Part shown: positions 55,552 through 64,000 of the stretch, piece by piece | How the letters are laid out: each line of letters opens with the position of its first letter | How positions within the stretch are numbered: position 1 is the stretch's first letter | Source of the DNA: Cohnella sp. CFH 77786 | GTDB lineage: Bacteria > Bacillota > Bacilli > Paenibacillales > Paenibacillaceae | Assembly: GCF_019400745.1 (NCBI RefSeq) | Contig: NZ_WJIB01000003.1 | Span: 248,001-312,000 of the forward strand | Direction: 5' to 3' | Length of the DNA: 64,000 nt | Program-made: the position numbers and the translations under genes | Notes under the pieces: model-generated | What the model was told of the DNA's origin: nothing | Seen by the model: the letters and a program-made list of their open reading frames with translations, nothing else | Databases searched by the model: none

Positions 55552-57082
55552 CGACGTGCCCATGATCAAGTATTGGAGCAAACGTCTTCCGTGGAAGAGC
55601 CTCGGTTTCGAGGTCATCGGACTTGCCCATTCCGGGAACCATGCGCTGCAGCTGTTCCGGAAGACGATGCCGGACGTGCTGATTACGGACATCGGCATGC
55701 CCCGGCCGGACGGGCTGGAGCTGGCCTCGCAAGTTCGGGCGCTTAAGCCGGAGGTCCGGATCGTTTTCCTCACGTGTCACGAAGAATTCGGGTATGCCCG
55801 CAAAGCCCTGCAGCTGAACGCGGTCGATTATTTGATCAAGGACGAGCTGACGGAAGCGATCTTGTTGGAATCGCTCCACAAAGTGTCCTCTTCCCTCGCG
55901 GAAGAGCTTTCGAGAAAAGGAGAAACGTTGTATTTGCAGGATATCGTCCGGGACCGCGAAATCATGAAGCGGCGTTTCCTCCATCGGGTGCTGACGGCTC
56001 GGCACCCGGAGGAAATGGCGGCGCACGGAAGCCGAATCGGCATCCGCTGGGAAAGCTCCCGCTTCTTGATCTCTCTGGGTTTCATCCGGCTGGAGGGATT
56101 TCCGGACCACTACCGCTACCGCGATTTGCCGCTGTTGCTGTACAGCGTGTGCAACATCTCGGAAGAGCTTCGCACGGACCTTCTGCCCGTGGACACGTTC
56201 CAGCACCAGGAGGTTTACGTCGTATGCATCGTGAATTACAGCGCCGATCTGAGACACAATCCGTATGAACGGTTTCGATATTTTTTGACGGAACTGCAAA
56301 CCAAGACGAAGCGGTTTTTGAACCTGGACGTCAGCTTCGGCCGGATCGCCGGATTCGAAGGCATCGGAGAGTTGGCAACGAACCTCGGCAGCTTGAAGGA
56401 GGAGATCGGATCCGCGTTCTACGGGATGCCGGAGGGGGCCGGGGAGGCGAGGTTTTTCGCGTCGGACAAGATCGCCGCTCTCGGCGAAGATTGGGCAAAA
56501 GTCCGAATGGCCTTCCTGCACCGGAACCGCGGCGCAACCGACGGCGCTTGGGACCAACTCCGCGCCGCAGCCGCCCGAATGAAGCCCGATCCCGCCGTCC
56601 TGCTCGGAAAGTTCTCGCAATGGGTTCGCGTTCTGGAGCTCGATGCGGATCAGCCGGGCGATCAGGATTTCCACGATTGTCTGGCGTTAAGCCAAACGTT
56701 GGGGGACGCCATGGCCTTGGTCAAGCGAAAAACATGCGAGCTGGCCGACCTGATGGCGGGGAATAGGCACGATAAACCGTCGAAAATCGTGCAGATCGAC
56801 CGCTATTTGGCGGAACGTCTGTCCGAGAACATTTCGCTCACCGCATTGGCGGATCACCTTCATTTGAATCCGAGTTACCTGTCCCGTTACTTCAAGCAGG
56901 AAACCGGCATGAATTTCACGGATTACGTTCATAAATTCAAAATGCAAGCCGCCTGCCGCCTGCTGAAGCAGGACCAGCACAATGTCGAAACGATCGCGGC
57001 GAAGCTGGGGTATTCGGAGCGGACCTATTTTTCGAAGCTATTCAAAAAATATATCGGCGTCAATCCCAAAGACTACCGCTAG
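55526..57082 (+). CDS. AraC-type response regulator, YesN type
   Basis: 518-residue regulator. Receiver domain with acidic pocket LLADDDVPMI, Asp55 in LITDIGMPRPDG, and Lys in YLIKDELTEA. The C-terminal AraC domain reads ISLTALADHLHLNPSYLSRY, FKQETGMNFTDYVHKFKMQA, VETIAAKLGYSERTYFSKLF and KKYIGVNPKDYR. The ATG at 55526 sits 6 bases after AAGGGGGTG; the GTG at 55517 is part of that site. Partner of the upstream kinase. Confidence 0.93.
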   Translation: MWKVLLADDDVPMIKYWSKRLPWKSLGFEVIGLAHSGNHALQLFRKTMPDVLITDIGMPRPDGLELASQVRALKPEVRIVFLTCHEEFGYARKALQLNAVDYLIKDELTEAILLESLHKVSSSLAEELSRKGETLYLQDIVRDREIMKRRFLHRVLTARHPEEMAAHGSRIGIRWESSRFLISLGFIRLEGFPDHYRYRDLPLLLYSVCNISEELRTDLLPVDTFQHQEVYVVCIVNYSADLRHNPYERFRYFLTELQTKTKRFLNLDVSFGRIAGFEGIGELATNLGSLKEEIGSAFYGMPEGAGEARFFASDKIAALGEDWAKVRMAFLHRNRGATDGAWDQLRAAAARMKPDPAVLLGKFSQWVRVLELDADQPGDQDFHDCLALSQTLGDAMALVKRKTCELADLMAGNRHDKPSKIVQIDRYLAERLSENISLTALADHLHLNPSYLSRYFKQETGMNFTDYVHKFKMQAACRLLKQDQHNVETIAAKLGYSERTYFSKLFKKYIGVNPKDYR

Positions 57083-57120
57083 AAGAACCGCGCAACACGA
57101 AACGAAGGGATGTGGCCGGG

Positions 57121-58193
57121 ATGTTCAAGAAAGCTTGCTTTGCGCTGGGAATGATCCTGCTCGTCGGATCGGCCGTCTGGATGGCGCTGCGGCCGGCCGG
57201 GACAGACGGAAATCCGGGGGAACGGGTGATCGCCTACGTGAATCAAGAACCGATCGAGGTGCGCGAATTCGCATTGTTTTTGGATCGGGCAAAAGCAAAC
57301 GTATTCTCGTACTTTCATCGGAAGTACGGCGCCGAAGATTCGCCTTCGTTCTGGACCTCCAATTTCGCGGGGGAAGTGCCGTTGGAGCTGGCGAAACGGG
57401 CGGCGATGGAGGAATTGGCGGCCGTAAAAGTCCAACAATTGATGGCCCGTGAATACGGCGTTTTGGAAGACATCGGCTACGGGGCATTTTTGGAGAATCT
57501 GTCCCGGGAAAACGAACGGAGGAAGCAAGCGGCGCGGAATGGCCAGGCGATCTACGGTCCCCTCCAGTACGACGAAAGCGGCTATTACCGCTACGTATAC
57601 TCCAATGCCGTAATCGAGCTTAAGAAAGTTTGGAGCGAGCGGGAGGTTTTTTTACGGAGGATGAACGGAGGCGGCGCTATGAAGAACTGAAGGAGCACTT
57701 CTACCGCAATCCGGACGAAATCACCTTTTTGACGGTTACGGCGCTCTTCGCCGAGGACGGAGGCGCCGCCCGGGAGAACCGGGAAACGGCCAAAGCCGCG
57801 ATCGAACGAATCCGGCAGCGGATCGCCGCAGGAGAGCCTTATGAAGAAGTCGCCGCGCTTCTCGCGAAGGAAGAACCCGGGAAATGGCTCGTTCGCGAGC
57901 GGACGTTTCTGGAGAATGAAAACCGGGGGGAAGCGTATATGGGTCCGTCTTTGCTTCGCGAAGCGGTCAAGCTGCCGGTCGGCCAGATCAGCGAAATCGT
58001 GGAAGAGGAACAGGGGTACTCCCTGCTGAAAACGATCGAACGGATAGATCGGGGATATATCCCGTATGTCGAAGCGCGGGACGACGTGGAGCGGAGAATG
58101 ATCGATGCGGCATACGAAACGGAAGTGCGCCGGCGGATGGGGGTGATGCGTTTGGAAATCCTGAGGGATGTGTATGATCAAGCGGAAATGTGA
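57121..58193 (+). pseudogene. Parvulin-like (PpiC/SurA type) exported foldase split by a frameshift
   Basis: Two overlapping frames make one protein. The first (to 57690) has a membrane anchor (ACFALGMILLVGSAVWM), the SurA-like opening RVIAYVNQEPIEVREFALFL and ends ...WSEREVFLRR before a wrong-frame tail. The second carries FFTEDERRRRYEELKEHFYR, then the rotamase-like LLREAVKLPVGQISEIVEEE and QGYSLLKTIERIDRGYIPYV. They join at a run of seven T (57647-57653); an eighth T would give ...EREVFFTEDERRRRYEEL, a continuous product of about 358 residues. It is a null allele, a slippage switch or a sequencing error. An internal TTG at 57630 could start the second half but has a poor ribosome site. Confidence 0.72.
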
Positions 58194-58225
58194 GCGATTG
58201 CAATTTATGAAGGAAGGGATAGGAT

Positions 58226-60301
58226 ATGCGAATTCGCTCCGCAATTCGAAGAATCGGGCTCTTGATGTCGATGTTCGCTCTTCTGTTCTCGACCGCGATT
58301 ATGGTACCCGCGTGGATCGACGACGCCCATGCCGACGGGACCTCCTATTACGTCGATTCCGTCAGCGGCAACGATAGCTACGACGGGTTAAGCAGCGCCA
58401 CCCCCTGGAAATCCCTGAACAAGGTCAATGCCGCCACTTTCCAGCCCGGCGACCGGATCTTGTTCAAATCGGGCTCCGTTTGGAACGGGCAATTGCGCCC
58501 CAAAGGCTCCGGAGCCGTCATTGGCGGCATCGCGTCCCCGATCGTCATCGACCGCTACGGAACGGGGAACAAGCCGATCATCAACGGCAACGGGCTCATC
58601 GGAGGAACGATCCACCTCTATAATCAGCAATATTGGGAGATCAACAATCTGGAAGTGACAAACCGCGATCCCGGTCTCGTGCCCGGAAACCGGCAGGGCG
58701 TCTACATTCAGGGGCAAGACGCGGGGACGCTTAACCATATTCGGATCCGAGGACTGTACGTCCATGACGTGACGGGACAGAATACGAACGACATGAAAAT
58801 CACCGGCGGCATATTCGTGGTCGTAACGGGTACGGCGGTGAGGACGAACTGGAACGACGTGCTCATCGAGGGCAATACCGTGGAGAGGGTCGACCGATCC
58901 GGCATTTGCACCTACAGCTCCTGGGGAATCAACGGTTCGGCGAGCTTCGCGCCATTCACCAATGTTGCCATCCGCAACAACGCTCTGCACGATATCGGAG
59001 GCGACGGCATCGTGCTTCGGTCCTCCGACTATGGAGTCGTGGAATACAATGTGGTGTCCAAAGCGCATGCCAGGGACACCCATTATGACGTTGCGATTTG
59101 GGCGATCAATTCGAACCATCCGGTCATCCAGTTTAACGAAGCTTACGATACGCAGACGACGATGGACGGGCAGGGCTTCGATTGCGACTACAACAACAGG
59201 GGATGCACCATACAGTATAACTACAGCCACGACAACAGGGGCGGTTTCGTCCTGATCATGGGCACCACGTTCAACGATGATGTCGTGGTTCGGTACAACA
59301 TCAGCCAAGGGGACCGGGAGAGGCTGTTCGAGATGAACCAAGGCTACGTTCCCCGCAACGCGCAAATTTACAACAACACGATTTACGTCCCTTCCACGTT
59401 GTCCGTGAAGTTCAACGAGCAGTCCTCCGGAAGCAACGGCAACGTCTACCTTTTCCGAAACAACATCATCCACAGCGCGGGATCTTTGACGTATGGGCCG
59501 GGGGATATGAGCTTCGATTCCAATCTGTTTTCCGGAAACCATAGTCCGACGGAGCCGGCCGATCCCCGCAAAATCACCTCCGACCCCCAATTCGTATGCG
59601 GAGGGTGCGGAGGCACGGGCAGGGACTCGGTGGGCGGCTACCGGTTGTATCAAGATTCGCCGGCACTCGGATCCGGCGTTCCCATCGCCGGCAACGGCGG
59701 GAGGGATTACTGGGGGAATTCCGTGTCCGCAACCGGCGCGCCGAACCGCGGGGCCTATAACGGCCCGGGAGTCGAGCGGAGCGATCCGAGCCTCCCGCCC
59801 CGTACGTGGACCGCATCGGATGACGCGACGGTCCGGGACGGAAGTTACGCGGACACGAATCAATCGGGAGCAACCACGCCGAGCGTGGAGACGAAAGCGG
59901 ATGCCGTTTCGTACGCGCGCGAGGGGTATTACAAGTTCGATTTCGGCGGTTTTACGGGTACGGTGAACGAGGCAACGGTCATCCTGACCCCGCTCTCCGC
60001 CGGAACGTCCGGGATTCAAAATCAAGTCGCCTTCGTCAGCGACAATACGTGGACGGAAGGCGGAATCACTTGGAACACGAAACCGGCGTCCGGAGCGGTA
60101 TTGGGGACGTATACCGTGACGCCGGGCGTCCCGATCCGCATCGACGTCACCTCCCAAGTAAGGGCGGCGATGTCCGGAGACAAGAAGATTTCCATCCGCG
60201 TCTTCTGCACGTCTCCCGCCGGCAGCCGGCCTTTGGTCTCCTACGGCTCAAGCGAACATTCGGATGCGCAGGTGCTCCCCGTGTTGCAAATCGATCCTTA
60301 G
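58226..60301 (+). CDS. Secreted right-handed beta-helix protein with C-terminal DNRLRE/CBM96-like domain
   Basis: 691 residues. Signal peptide (LLMSMFALLFSTAIMVPAWI, likely cut after AHA), then YYVDSVSGNDSYDGLSSATP and PWKSLNKVNAATFQPGDRIL, the usual opening of secreted pectate-lyase-fold proteins. Parallel beta-helix repeats run to about residue 500 (VAIRNNALHDIGGDGIVLRS; GCTIQYNYSHDNRGGFVLIM). From about 530, WTASDDATVRDGSYADTNQS, GYYKFDFGGF and SDNTWTEGGITWNTKP match the DNRLRE (CBM96-like) fold. AAGGAAGGG precedes the ATG. It is probably an extracellular polysaccharide lyase or hydrolase acting on a uronic-acid polymer; no catalytic residues can be assigned with certainty. Confidence 0.82.
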   Translation: MRIRSAIRRIGLLMSMFALLFSTAIMVPAWIDDAHADGTSYYVDSVSGNDSYDGLSSATPWKSLNKVNAATFQPGDRILFKSGSVWNGQLRPKGSGAVIGGIASPIVIDRYGTGNKPIINGNGLIGGTIHLYNQQYWEINNLEVTNRDPGLVPGNRQGVYIQGQDAGTLNHIRIRGLYVHDVTGQNTNDMKITGGIFVVVTGTAVRTNWNDVLIEGNTVERVDRSGICTYSSWGINGSASFAPFTNVAIRNNALHDIGGDGIVLRSSDYGVVEYNVVSKAHARDTHYDVAIWAINSNHPVIQFNEAYDTQTTMDGQGFDCDYNNRGCTIQYNYSHDNRGGFVLIMGTTFNDDVVVRYNISQGDRERLFEMNQGYVPRNAQIYNNTIYVPSTLSVKFNEQSSGSNGNVYLFRNNIIHSAGSLTYGPGDMSFDSNLFSGNHSPTEPADPRKITSDPQFVCGGCGGTGRDSVGGYRLYQDSPALGSGVPIAGNGGRDYWGNSVSATGAPNRGAYNGPGVERSDPSLPPRTWTASDDATVRDGSYADTNQSGATTPSVETKADAVSYAREGYYKFDFGGFTGTVNEATVILTPLSAGTSGIQNQVAFVSDNTWTEGGITWNTKPASGAVLGTYTVTPGVPIRIDVTSQVRAAMSGDKKISIRVFCTSPAGSRPLVSYGSSEHSDAQVLPVLQIDP

Positions 60302-60345
60302 AAGCAGGCCGTCCGCGGCCGTAACGGAGAGGAGAAGATGATCGC

Positions 60346-61818
60346 ATGAGCGGAAGGAGAATGCCGAGCCCAAGCGGCGACTATTGGGAGCCTTCGGTCG
60401 AGGGCGCGGAGGTGCCGCCGCCGGAGGGCAAACGGGTACCGTTCGGTTGGAGCGCTTATGCCGTTCCGGCTGCCGGAACGGGTAACTCCGCGCAATGGAT
60501 ATGGAATCGGGCAGCCGAAATCAGGGGCGAATCCGTGCGGCTCCGCATGACGGTAGCTCTGGACGCAAGAGAGGATAAAGTCGTAGAGTGTTACTTGCTA
60601 AGCAGTTGCCGGGTACTCGGCAGCCTGGACATCCGGTTCTCCTTCCCCATGCAGATTTACGAGCTGCCTTTGTCTTTATCCGACGCTGCAGCGGCCGTGA
60701 GAGAGGGAGTGGGCTTCCGCATGGTCAAGGGGGAGGAGCCTCTCTGGCTGTTCCGGGAAACCGGGGAGCCGGGAGAGGTTCTCCTGCGTCCGCATCTCTA
60801 CGTGCCCGGCGCGGCGGCGGCCGATCTTGAGGAAGCGTTTCTCGGGCGCTTCGCCTCCTTGGCGTCTCTTCAGCCGTTCGGATGGATGGAAGGATGCGTT
60901 TTGGACGGATTATCCGCCTTGGAGGAAGCGACCGGCGAAGAGCGCTTCAAGGCGGCAAAACGCAAGCATCTGGCCCTGTTTCTCCCAGACGGTAACCGGC
61001 TCACGTACGAGGATCCCCGGACAAGGCCGTCCGACGGCACCTATTACGGCATCGAGGCAACGCTGCCCGTGGCGGCCATTGCCGAGGAGTTCCCCTCGAG
61101 CGCGGCGTTGGAAGAAGCGACGGCTTTCTTTGATCGGCTCACCGACACGGATGGCGTGATCATGGACGGGGATACGCTGTCCGCCGAGGGCTGCTATACG
61201 GTCGCCTACCCGCTGGCCGTGCTCGCGGCGTGCCGGCATGATCCCGCTCTCGCGGCGAGCGCCGTTCGGCAATTGGAGGCGAGAAGGGAGCGGCTCTGGC
61301 TGGGGGACGATCTCCACCTCCGCTGGAGTACGGACGGCGTCAGGACGTTCCGGAATTGGGCGCGCGCGTACGTGTGGTACTTGCTGGGCCTCGTCAAAAC
61401 GGTATCCGTGCTCAGCCGCTCGAATATGCTGACTGCCGAAGCGCTAGAGCCCTGGAAGGACGAATTCGTCCGAAGCGCGCGGATCGCCATGCGGTATGTT
61501 TCGGACGACGGCCTATGGTACAGCTTCCTCGACGATCCTGCCTCCGGACCGGAAACGTCGGGCAGCGCCGGCATCGCTGCCGCCTTGGCGATCGGCTGCC
61601 GGGAACGGCTGCTGGAGGCGGACGCGCGCGGCATCGCTTTCCTCGCTTACCGTACGCTGATGCGCTATGTCACGCCGGACGGCCTGCTTACCGGATGCGC
61701 CCAGAGCAACAAGAACGGGGAACCGCTGCAACGGGAAGGCTACCGCGTCATTTTCCAGATGGGGATGGGGTTGCTCGGCCAGCTGGCAGCGGAGCGGATC
61801 CGGGGGAAGCGGACATGA
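60346..61818 (+). CDS. GH88/GH105-like unsaturated glucuronyl/galacturonyl hydrolase (putative)
   Basis: 490-residue protein without signal peptide, so cytoplasmic. The N-terminal ~140 residues look like a beta-sandwich. The rest suggests an (alpha/alpha)6 barrel: FGWMEGCVLDGLSALEEATG, PSDGTYYGIEATLPVAAIAE, RNWARAYVWYLLGLVKTVSV, DDGLWYSFLDDPASGPETSG and SGSAGIAAALAIGCRERLLE echo the GH105/GH88 pattern, in which the Trp-Ala-Arg segment and the SGSAG loop line the pocket. These enzymes cleave unsaturated uronic acid from lyase products. GGAGAGGAG precedes the ATG. It overlaps the next gene by 4 bases. Confidence 0.6.
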   Translation: MSGRRMPSPSGDYWEPSVEGAEVPPPEGKRVPFGWSAYAVPAAGTGNSAQWIWNRAAEIRGESVRLRMTVALDAREDKVVECYLLSSCRVLGSLDIRFSFPMQIYELPLSLSDAAAAVREGVGFRMVKGEEPLWLFRETGEPGEVLLRPHLYVPGAAAADLEEAFLGRFASLASLQPFGWMEGCVLDGLSALEEATGEERFKAAKRKHLALFLPDGNRLTYEDPRTRPSDGTYYGIEATLPVAAIAEEFPSSAALEEATAFFDRLTDTDGVIMDGDTLSAEGCYTVAYPLAVLAACRHDPALAASAVRQLEARRERLWLGDDLHLRWSTDGVRTFRNWARAYVWYLLGLVKTVSVLSRSNMLTAEALEPWKDEFVRSARIAMRYVSDDGLWYSFLDDPASGPETSGSAGIAAALAIGCRERLLEADARGIAFLAYRTLMRYVTPDGLLTGCAQSNKNGEPLQREGYRVIFQMGMGLLGQLAAERIRGKRT

Positions 61819-63029
61819 TCCGGGAATCCGGAGAGCCGATCCGGCCGATCCCGATTCCGGATCGCTGGTGCATCCACAGCTACTACACGGTGGATCCGTA
61901 CGCACCGGACGGAAGCGGCAGGCTGCTGCTGGCGTCCGGACGGGAAGAGGAAGGCATCGCGGAAGTGCTGATCGTAAGTCCGGACGGCCGGGTCCTGGAT
62001 CGGTTCGGCCGGACCGGGCTGCATGCCGGTTTTTACCATACGGGGTTGTGGCAAACGTGGAGTCCGGACGGCGGGTGCGTCTATTATCAGAGCGGAACGC
62101 TTCGGAGGCCCCTTATCGTCAGGCGGAGGCTAAGCACCGGCGAGGAAAGCATAATGGAAGGGGATATGGAGGGGGCCCCGCCGTTCGGGGAACCGATCCT
62201 GTCCGGCTTGATGGGCATGCTGTACGCGGCGGGTTACGGGAACGGCCTCTATTGTCCGGAGGCGGCGCCCGTCCCGTTCCGGCGGCGCGAGGCTCACGGG
62301 TTGTTCCGATTCGAATTCGGATCGGAGTCCGGTCCGCCGGCGCTGAGCGTCGCCGATCTTCTCGCGCGCCATCCCGAGCGGGAGCGTCTGGTGCAAAGCG
62401 AACGGGAATTGAAACGCCGGCTGGGGGAAGAGGAAGGATTGACCCTGATGGCCTATTGCGTCCGCTGGAATCGGAGCGGGAGCCGGATGTTGTTCTATTT
62501 CGGCAACCATTGCGTCGATCCGGGCCGGGGAGAGCCGAGGCTGGCCTATGTCTGGACCGCCGACCGGGAGCTGCGGGAGCTTCATCTGGCCTTGGATTTG
62601 AGCTATGGAAAGCCGGGGCTTCACTGGTCGTGGCATCCGGACGGCGAGCATCTGATCGGCTACGGCCCCGATCCGGAACAGCCGGAGCGCCTGTGCCTGG
62701 CCCAAGTCCGTTATGACGGCAGCGGATACCGCAAGATCAGCAAGCACGGGAGCGGCGGGCACCCGAGCATTTGCCCTGCCAACCACGACCTGCTCGTGAC
62801 CGATACGTACGGAAATCCGGGAGTCGTGCAGTTCATCGACGTCCGGAGCGACAGCGAGATCCGGAGCTTCGTCTTGCCCCGCGTTTACGGCGGTACGCCG
62901 CCGGCAGGCCGGAACCGGTTCCTCGTCGACCATCACCCCGCCTTCTCGGCGGACGGCCGGAAGGTTCTGGTCAATACGCTGCCGGGACCGCTTGCCGTGG
63001 TGAACGAAATCGACGTTGCCGCGATCTGA
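61815..63029 (+). CDS. Beta-propeller protein, oligogalacturonate lyase (PL22)-like
   Basis: 404 residues, no signal peptide. Repeated propeller blades: LLLASGREEEGIAEVLIVSP, TWSPDGGCVYYQSGTLRRPL, WNRSGSRMLFYFGNHCVDPG and HWSWHPDGEHLIGYGPDPEQ. The segments GSGGHPSICPANHDLLVTDT and FLVDHHPAFSADGRKVLVNT resemble the metal-binding His blocks of family PL22 oligogalacturonide lyases, which act in the cytoplasm on pectin fragments. The ATG overlaps the stop of the GH105-like gene, arguing for a joint pathway. A non-catalytic TolB-like propeller is the alternative. Confidence 0.55.
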   Translation: MIRESGEPIRPIPIPDRWCIHSYYTVDPYAPDGSGRLLLASGREEEGIAEVLIVSPDGRVLDRFGRTGLHAGFYHTGLWQTWSPDGGCVYYQSGTLRRPLIVRRRLSTGEESIMEGDMEGAPPFGEPILSGLMGMLYAAGYGNGLYCPEAAPVPFRRREAHGLFRFEFGSESGPPALSVADLLARHPERERLVQSERELKRRLGEEEGLTLMAYCVRWNRSGSRMLFYFGNHCVDPGRGEPRLAYVWTADRELRELHLALDLSYGKPGLHWSWHPDGEHLIGYGPDPEQPERLCLAQVRYDGSGYRKISKHGSGGHPSICPANHDLLVTDTYGNPGVVQFIDVRSDSEIRSFVLPRVYGGTPPAGRNRFLVDHHPAFSADGRKVLVNTLPGPLAVVNEIDVAAI

Positions 63030-63035
63030 CTCGCG

Positions 63036-63075
63036 ACGCCGGAGCAGGAGAACCTGCTTCGGCGTTTCCTTTTCC
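63036..63075 (+). terminator. Rho-independent terminator of the polysaccharide locus
   Basis: 13-bp stem ACGCCGGAGCAGG / CCTGCTTCGGCGT (one G-T pair) with an AGAA loop, then TTTCCTTTT, 7 bases after the stop codon. Confidence 0.88.
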
Positions 63076-63179
63076 CGGGAGTTTACTCAAACCTTCATTT
63101 CTTCTGACATTGAGGTAACGATGAACCTCTATTCTTGTAAGTGTCTATCGATCCCGAGAATAGAGAGGAAGATTCACAG

Positions 63180-64000
63180 ATGAAATGGAAGACATGGCCC
63201 AAGAAGGCCTTGCTGCCCGCGCTTGGACTGGCCGTTCTGACCGCCGGCATTCCGGCGGCCGTATACGCCAAGAATGCGAATGCCCATCCGCAGACTCCAT
63301 CCGGCGCCGCCGTCAAATCCGTCGAATTCGTCGGCATGCCGGCGCCTGCGACGGCCAGCGACATGGCCCGGCTGTATACGACCGCGTCGGTGAAAGTGAC
63401 TTATGCCGACGGTTCGTCGAAATCCTTCCCTCTTGCTTATAAGAAGCTGTTCAAATCCACCGACAAGATCGGCGGAACGATCGCCGGCGTCGCGGTGGAC
63501 GCCAAAGGCAATCCGATCATGGACACGACGAATCCGAGCCAACCGGTTCCTTACGTTTCGGAAGATCCGGACTCCAACAGCCTGTTCTCCGTACCGGGCA
63601 TGAAGCCGACCTCCAAGGGCGGCAACGCGTTGTCGCTCGTCACGCACTACGAATACATCAACCGCGCTTACGGCGTCGTTCCCGCCAGCATGAGCCTGAC
63701 GACGATCGACCAGAACAAGGCGACGGGCGAGCTCACGCCGGTTACGCTCAAGAAAATCGATTTCTCCGGCGTCGACGGCTTGTGGATTCCTTGCAACGGC
63801 TCTCTGACGCCGTGGAACACCCACCTCGGAAGCGAAGAGTACGACGCGGACGCCCGCGCGTATGAAGCGGATCCGACGAAAACGTACGTCGGTTCGTTCG
63901 TGAAAAACTATTATAACGACTCCACCAAGAAGGGCAATCCTTACGCTTACAACTATCTGGTAGAAGTCGCGGTGAAAGCCGACAATTCGACCGCCGTAAC
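63180..64000 (+). CDS. PhoX-like (DUF839) secreted phosphatase, N-terminal part (cut by window edge)
   Basis: 273 codons are visible before the window ends. Signal peptide KKALLPALGLAVLTAGIPAA with a cut after VYA or ANA. KSVEFVGMPAPATASDMARL, GVAVDAKGNPIMDTTNPSQP, LVTHYEYINRAYGVVPASMS and FSGVDGLWIPCNGSLTPWNT HLGSEEYD (read as consecutive blocks) match the PhoX/DUF839 phosphatase group, which uses Ca and Fe and acts outside the cell. GAGAGGAAG precedes the ATG at 63180. The upstream gap shows no clear Pho box. Confidence 0.78.
   Translation, partial: MKWKTWPKKALLPALGLAVLTAGIPAAVYAKNANAHPQTPSGAAVKSVEFVGMPAPATASDMARLYTTASVKVTYADGSSKSFPLAYKKLFKSTDKIGGTIAGVAVDAKGNPIMDTTNPSQPVPYVSEDPDSNSLFSVPGMKPTSKGGNALSLVTHYEYINRAYGVVPASMSLTTIDQNKATGELTPVTLKKIDFSGVDGLWIPCNGSLTPWNTHLGSEEYDADARAYEADPTKTYVGSFVKNYYNDSTKKGNPYAYNYLVEVAVKADNSTAV

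Noticed and set aside
52879-55773. Reverse-strand open frame of about 960 codons opposite the second binding protein and kinase
   Set aside because: Same reason: a shadow of GC-rich coding sequence, crossing three confidently assigned genes.
63061-63179. Pho box before the PhoX-like gene
   Set aside because: CTGACAT occurs once, but no direct repeat at the right spacing could be shown.

Overview
The window comes from a GC-rich, endospore-forming Firmicute, most likely a Paenibacillaceae member (Cohnella/Paenibacillus-like). The evidence is two GerA-type germinant-receptor operons, PurR boxes and a guanine riboswitch on the purine genes, an LCP cell-wall protein, lipobox lipoproteins, and two YesM/YesN-type two-component systems beside sugar ABC transporters. 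Placement is inferred from gene content; no marker RNA is present.

Layout. 1-1.44 kb (minus): a partial hemL behind an LCP ligase gene. 1.56-4.7 kb: an ABC-2 exporter (ATPase plus two permeases) followed by a Bcp peroxiredoxin. 4.8-8.6 kb: a TcaA-like membrane-anchored protein, then a GMC oxidoreductase with its small partner. 8.8-18.6 kb: two ger operons (A-C-B and A-C-B-D) flanking guaA. 18.7-21.7 kb: an ABC importer with a PF04392-type binding protein. 21.8-39.0 kb: a purine block, with a pbuG-like permease gene and then purE-K-B-C-S-Q-L-F-M-N-H'-O-D. Both transcription units carry a PurBox pair, a good promoter and a guanine-aptamer sequence, but the copy at pbuG lacks the whole P3 arm. 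Repeats interrupt the pur operon at purC/purS and purF/purM, and a third array follows purD. 39.3-41.6 kb: a worn region with an IS256-type remnant, a short membrane peptide, an alpha/beta hydrolase and an AraC-domain scrap. 41.6-49.0 kb: an LplABC-like sugar ABC system with a YesMN-type pair. 49.3-50.3 kb: a polysaccharide deacetylase. 50.4-63.0 kb: a second sugar ABC system with its own YesMN pair, a frameshifted parvulin-like gene, a secreted beta-helix protein, a GH88/GH105-like hydrolase and a PL22-like beta-propeller protein, together suggesting use of an acidic, pectin-type plant polysaccharide. The window ends inside a PhoX-like gene.

How the genes fit together. The purine block encodes all of de novo IMP synthesis. 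The usually bifunctional PurH is replaced by a stand-alone AICAR transformylase and a PurO-type IMP cyclohydrolase, and guaA and the permease supply GMP synthesis and base uptake. The germination operons have sigma-G-like promoters, and guaA has its own promoter overlapping the end of the first ger operon. The polysaccharide loci couple sensing (kinase/regulator), uptake (ABC) and extracellular or intracellular cleavage, with shared cre-like sites suggesting catabolite control.

Most notable observations: the P3-less purine aptamer at the permease gene, the split PurH/PurO ending of the pathway, the 51-bp tandem array inside 25-bp inverted repeats within the pur operon, the single-base frameshift in a seven-T tract of the parvulin-like gene, and a possible 28-residue membrane peptide with an ATC start.
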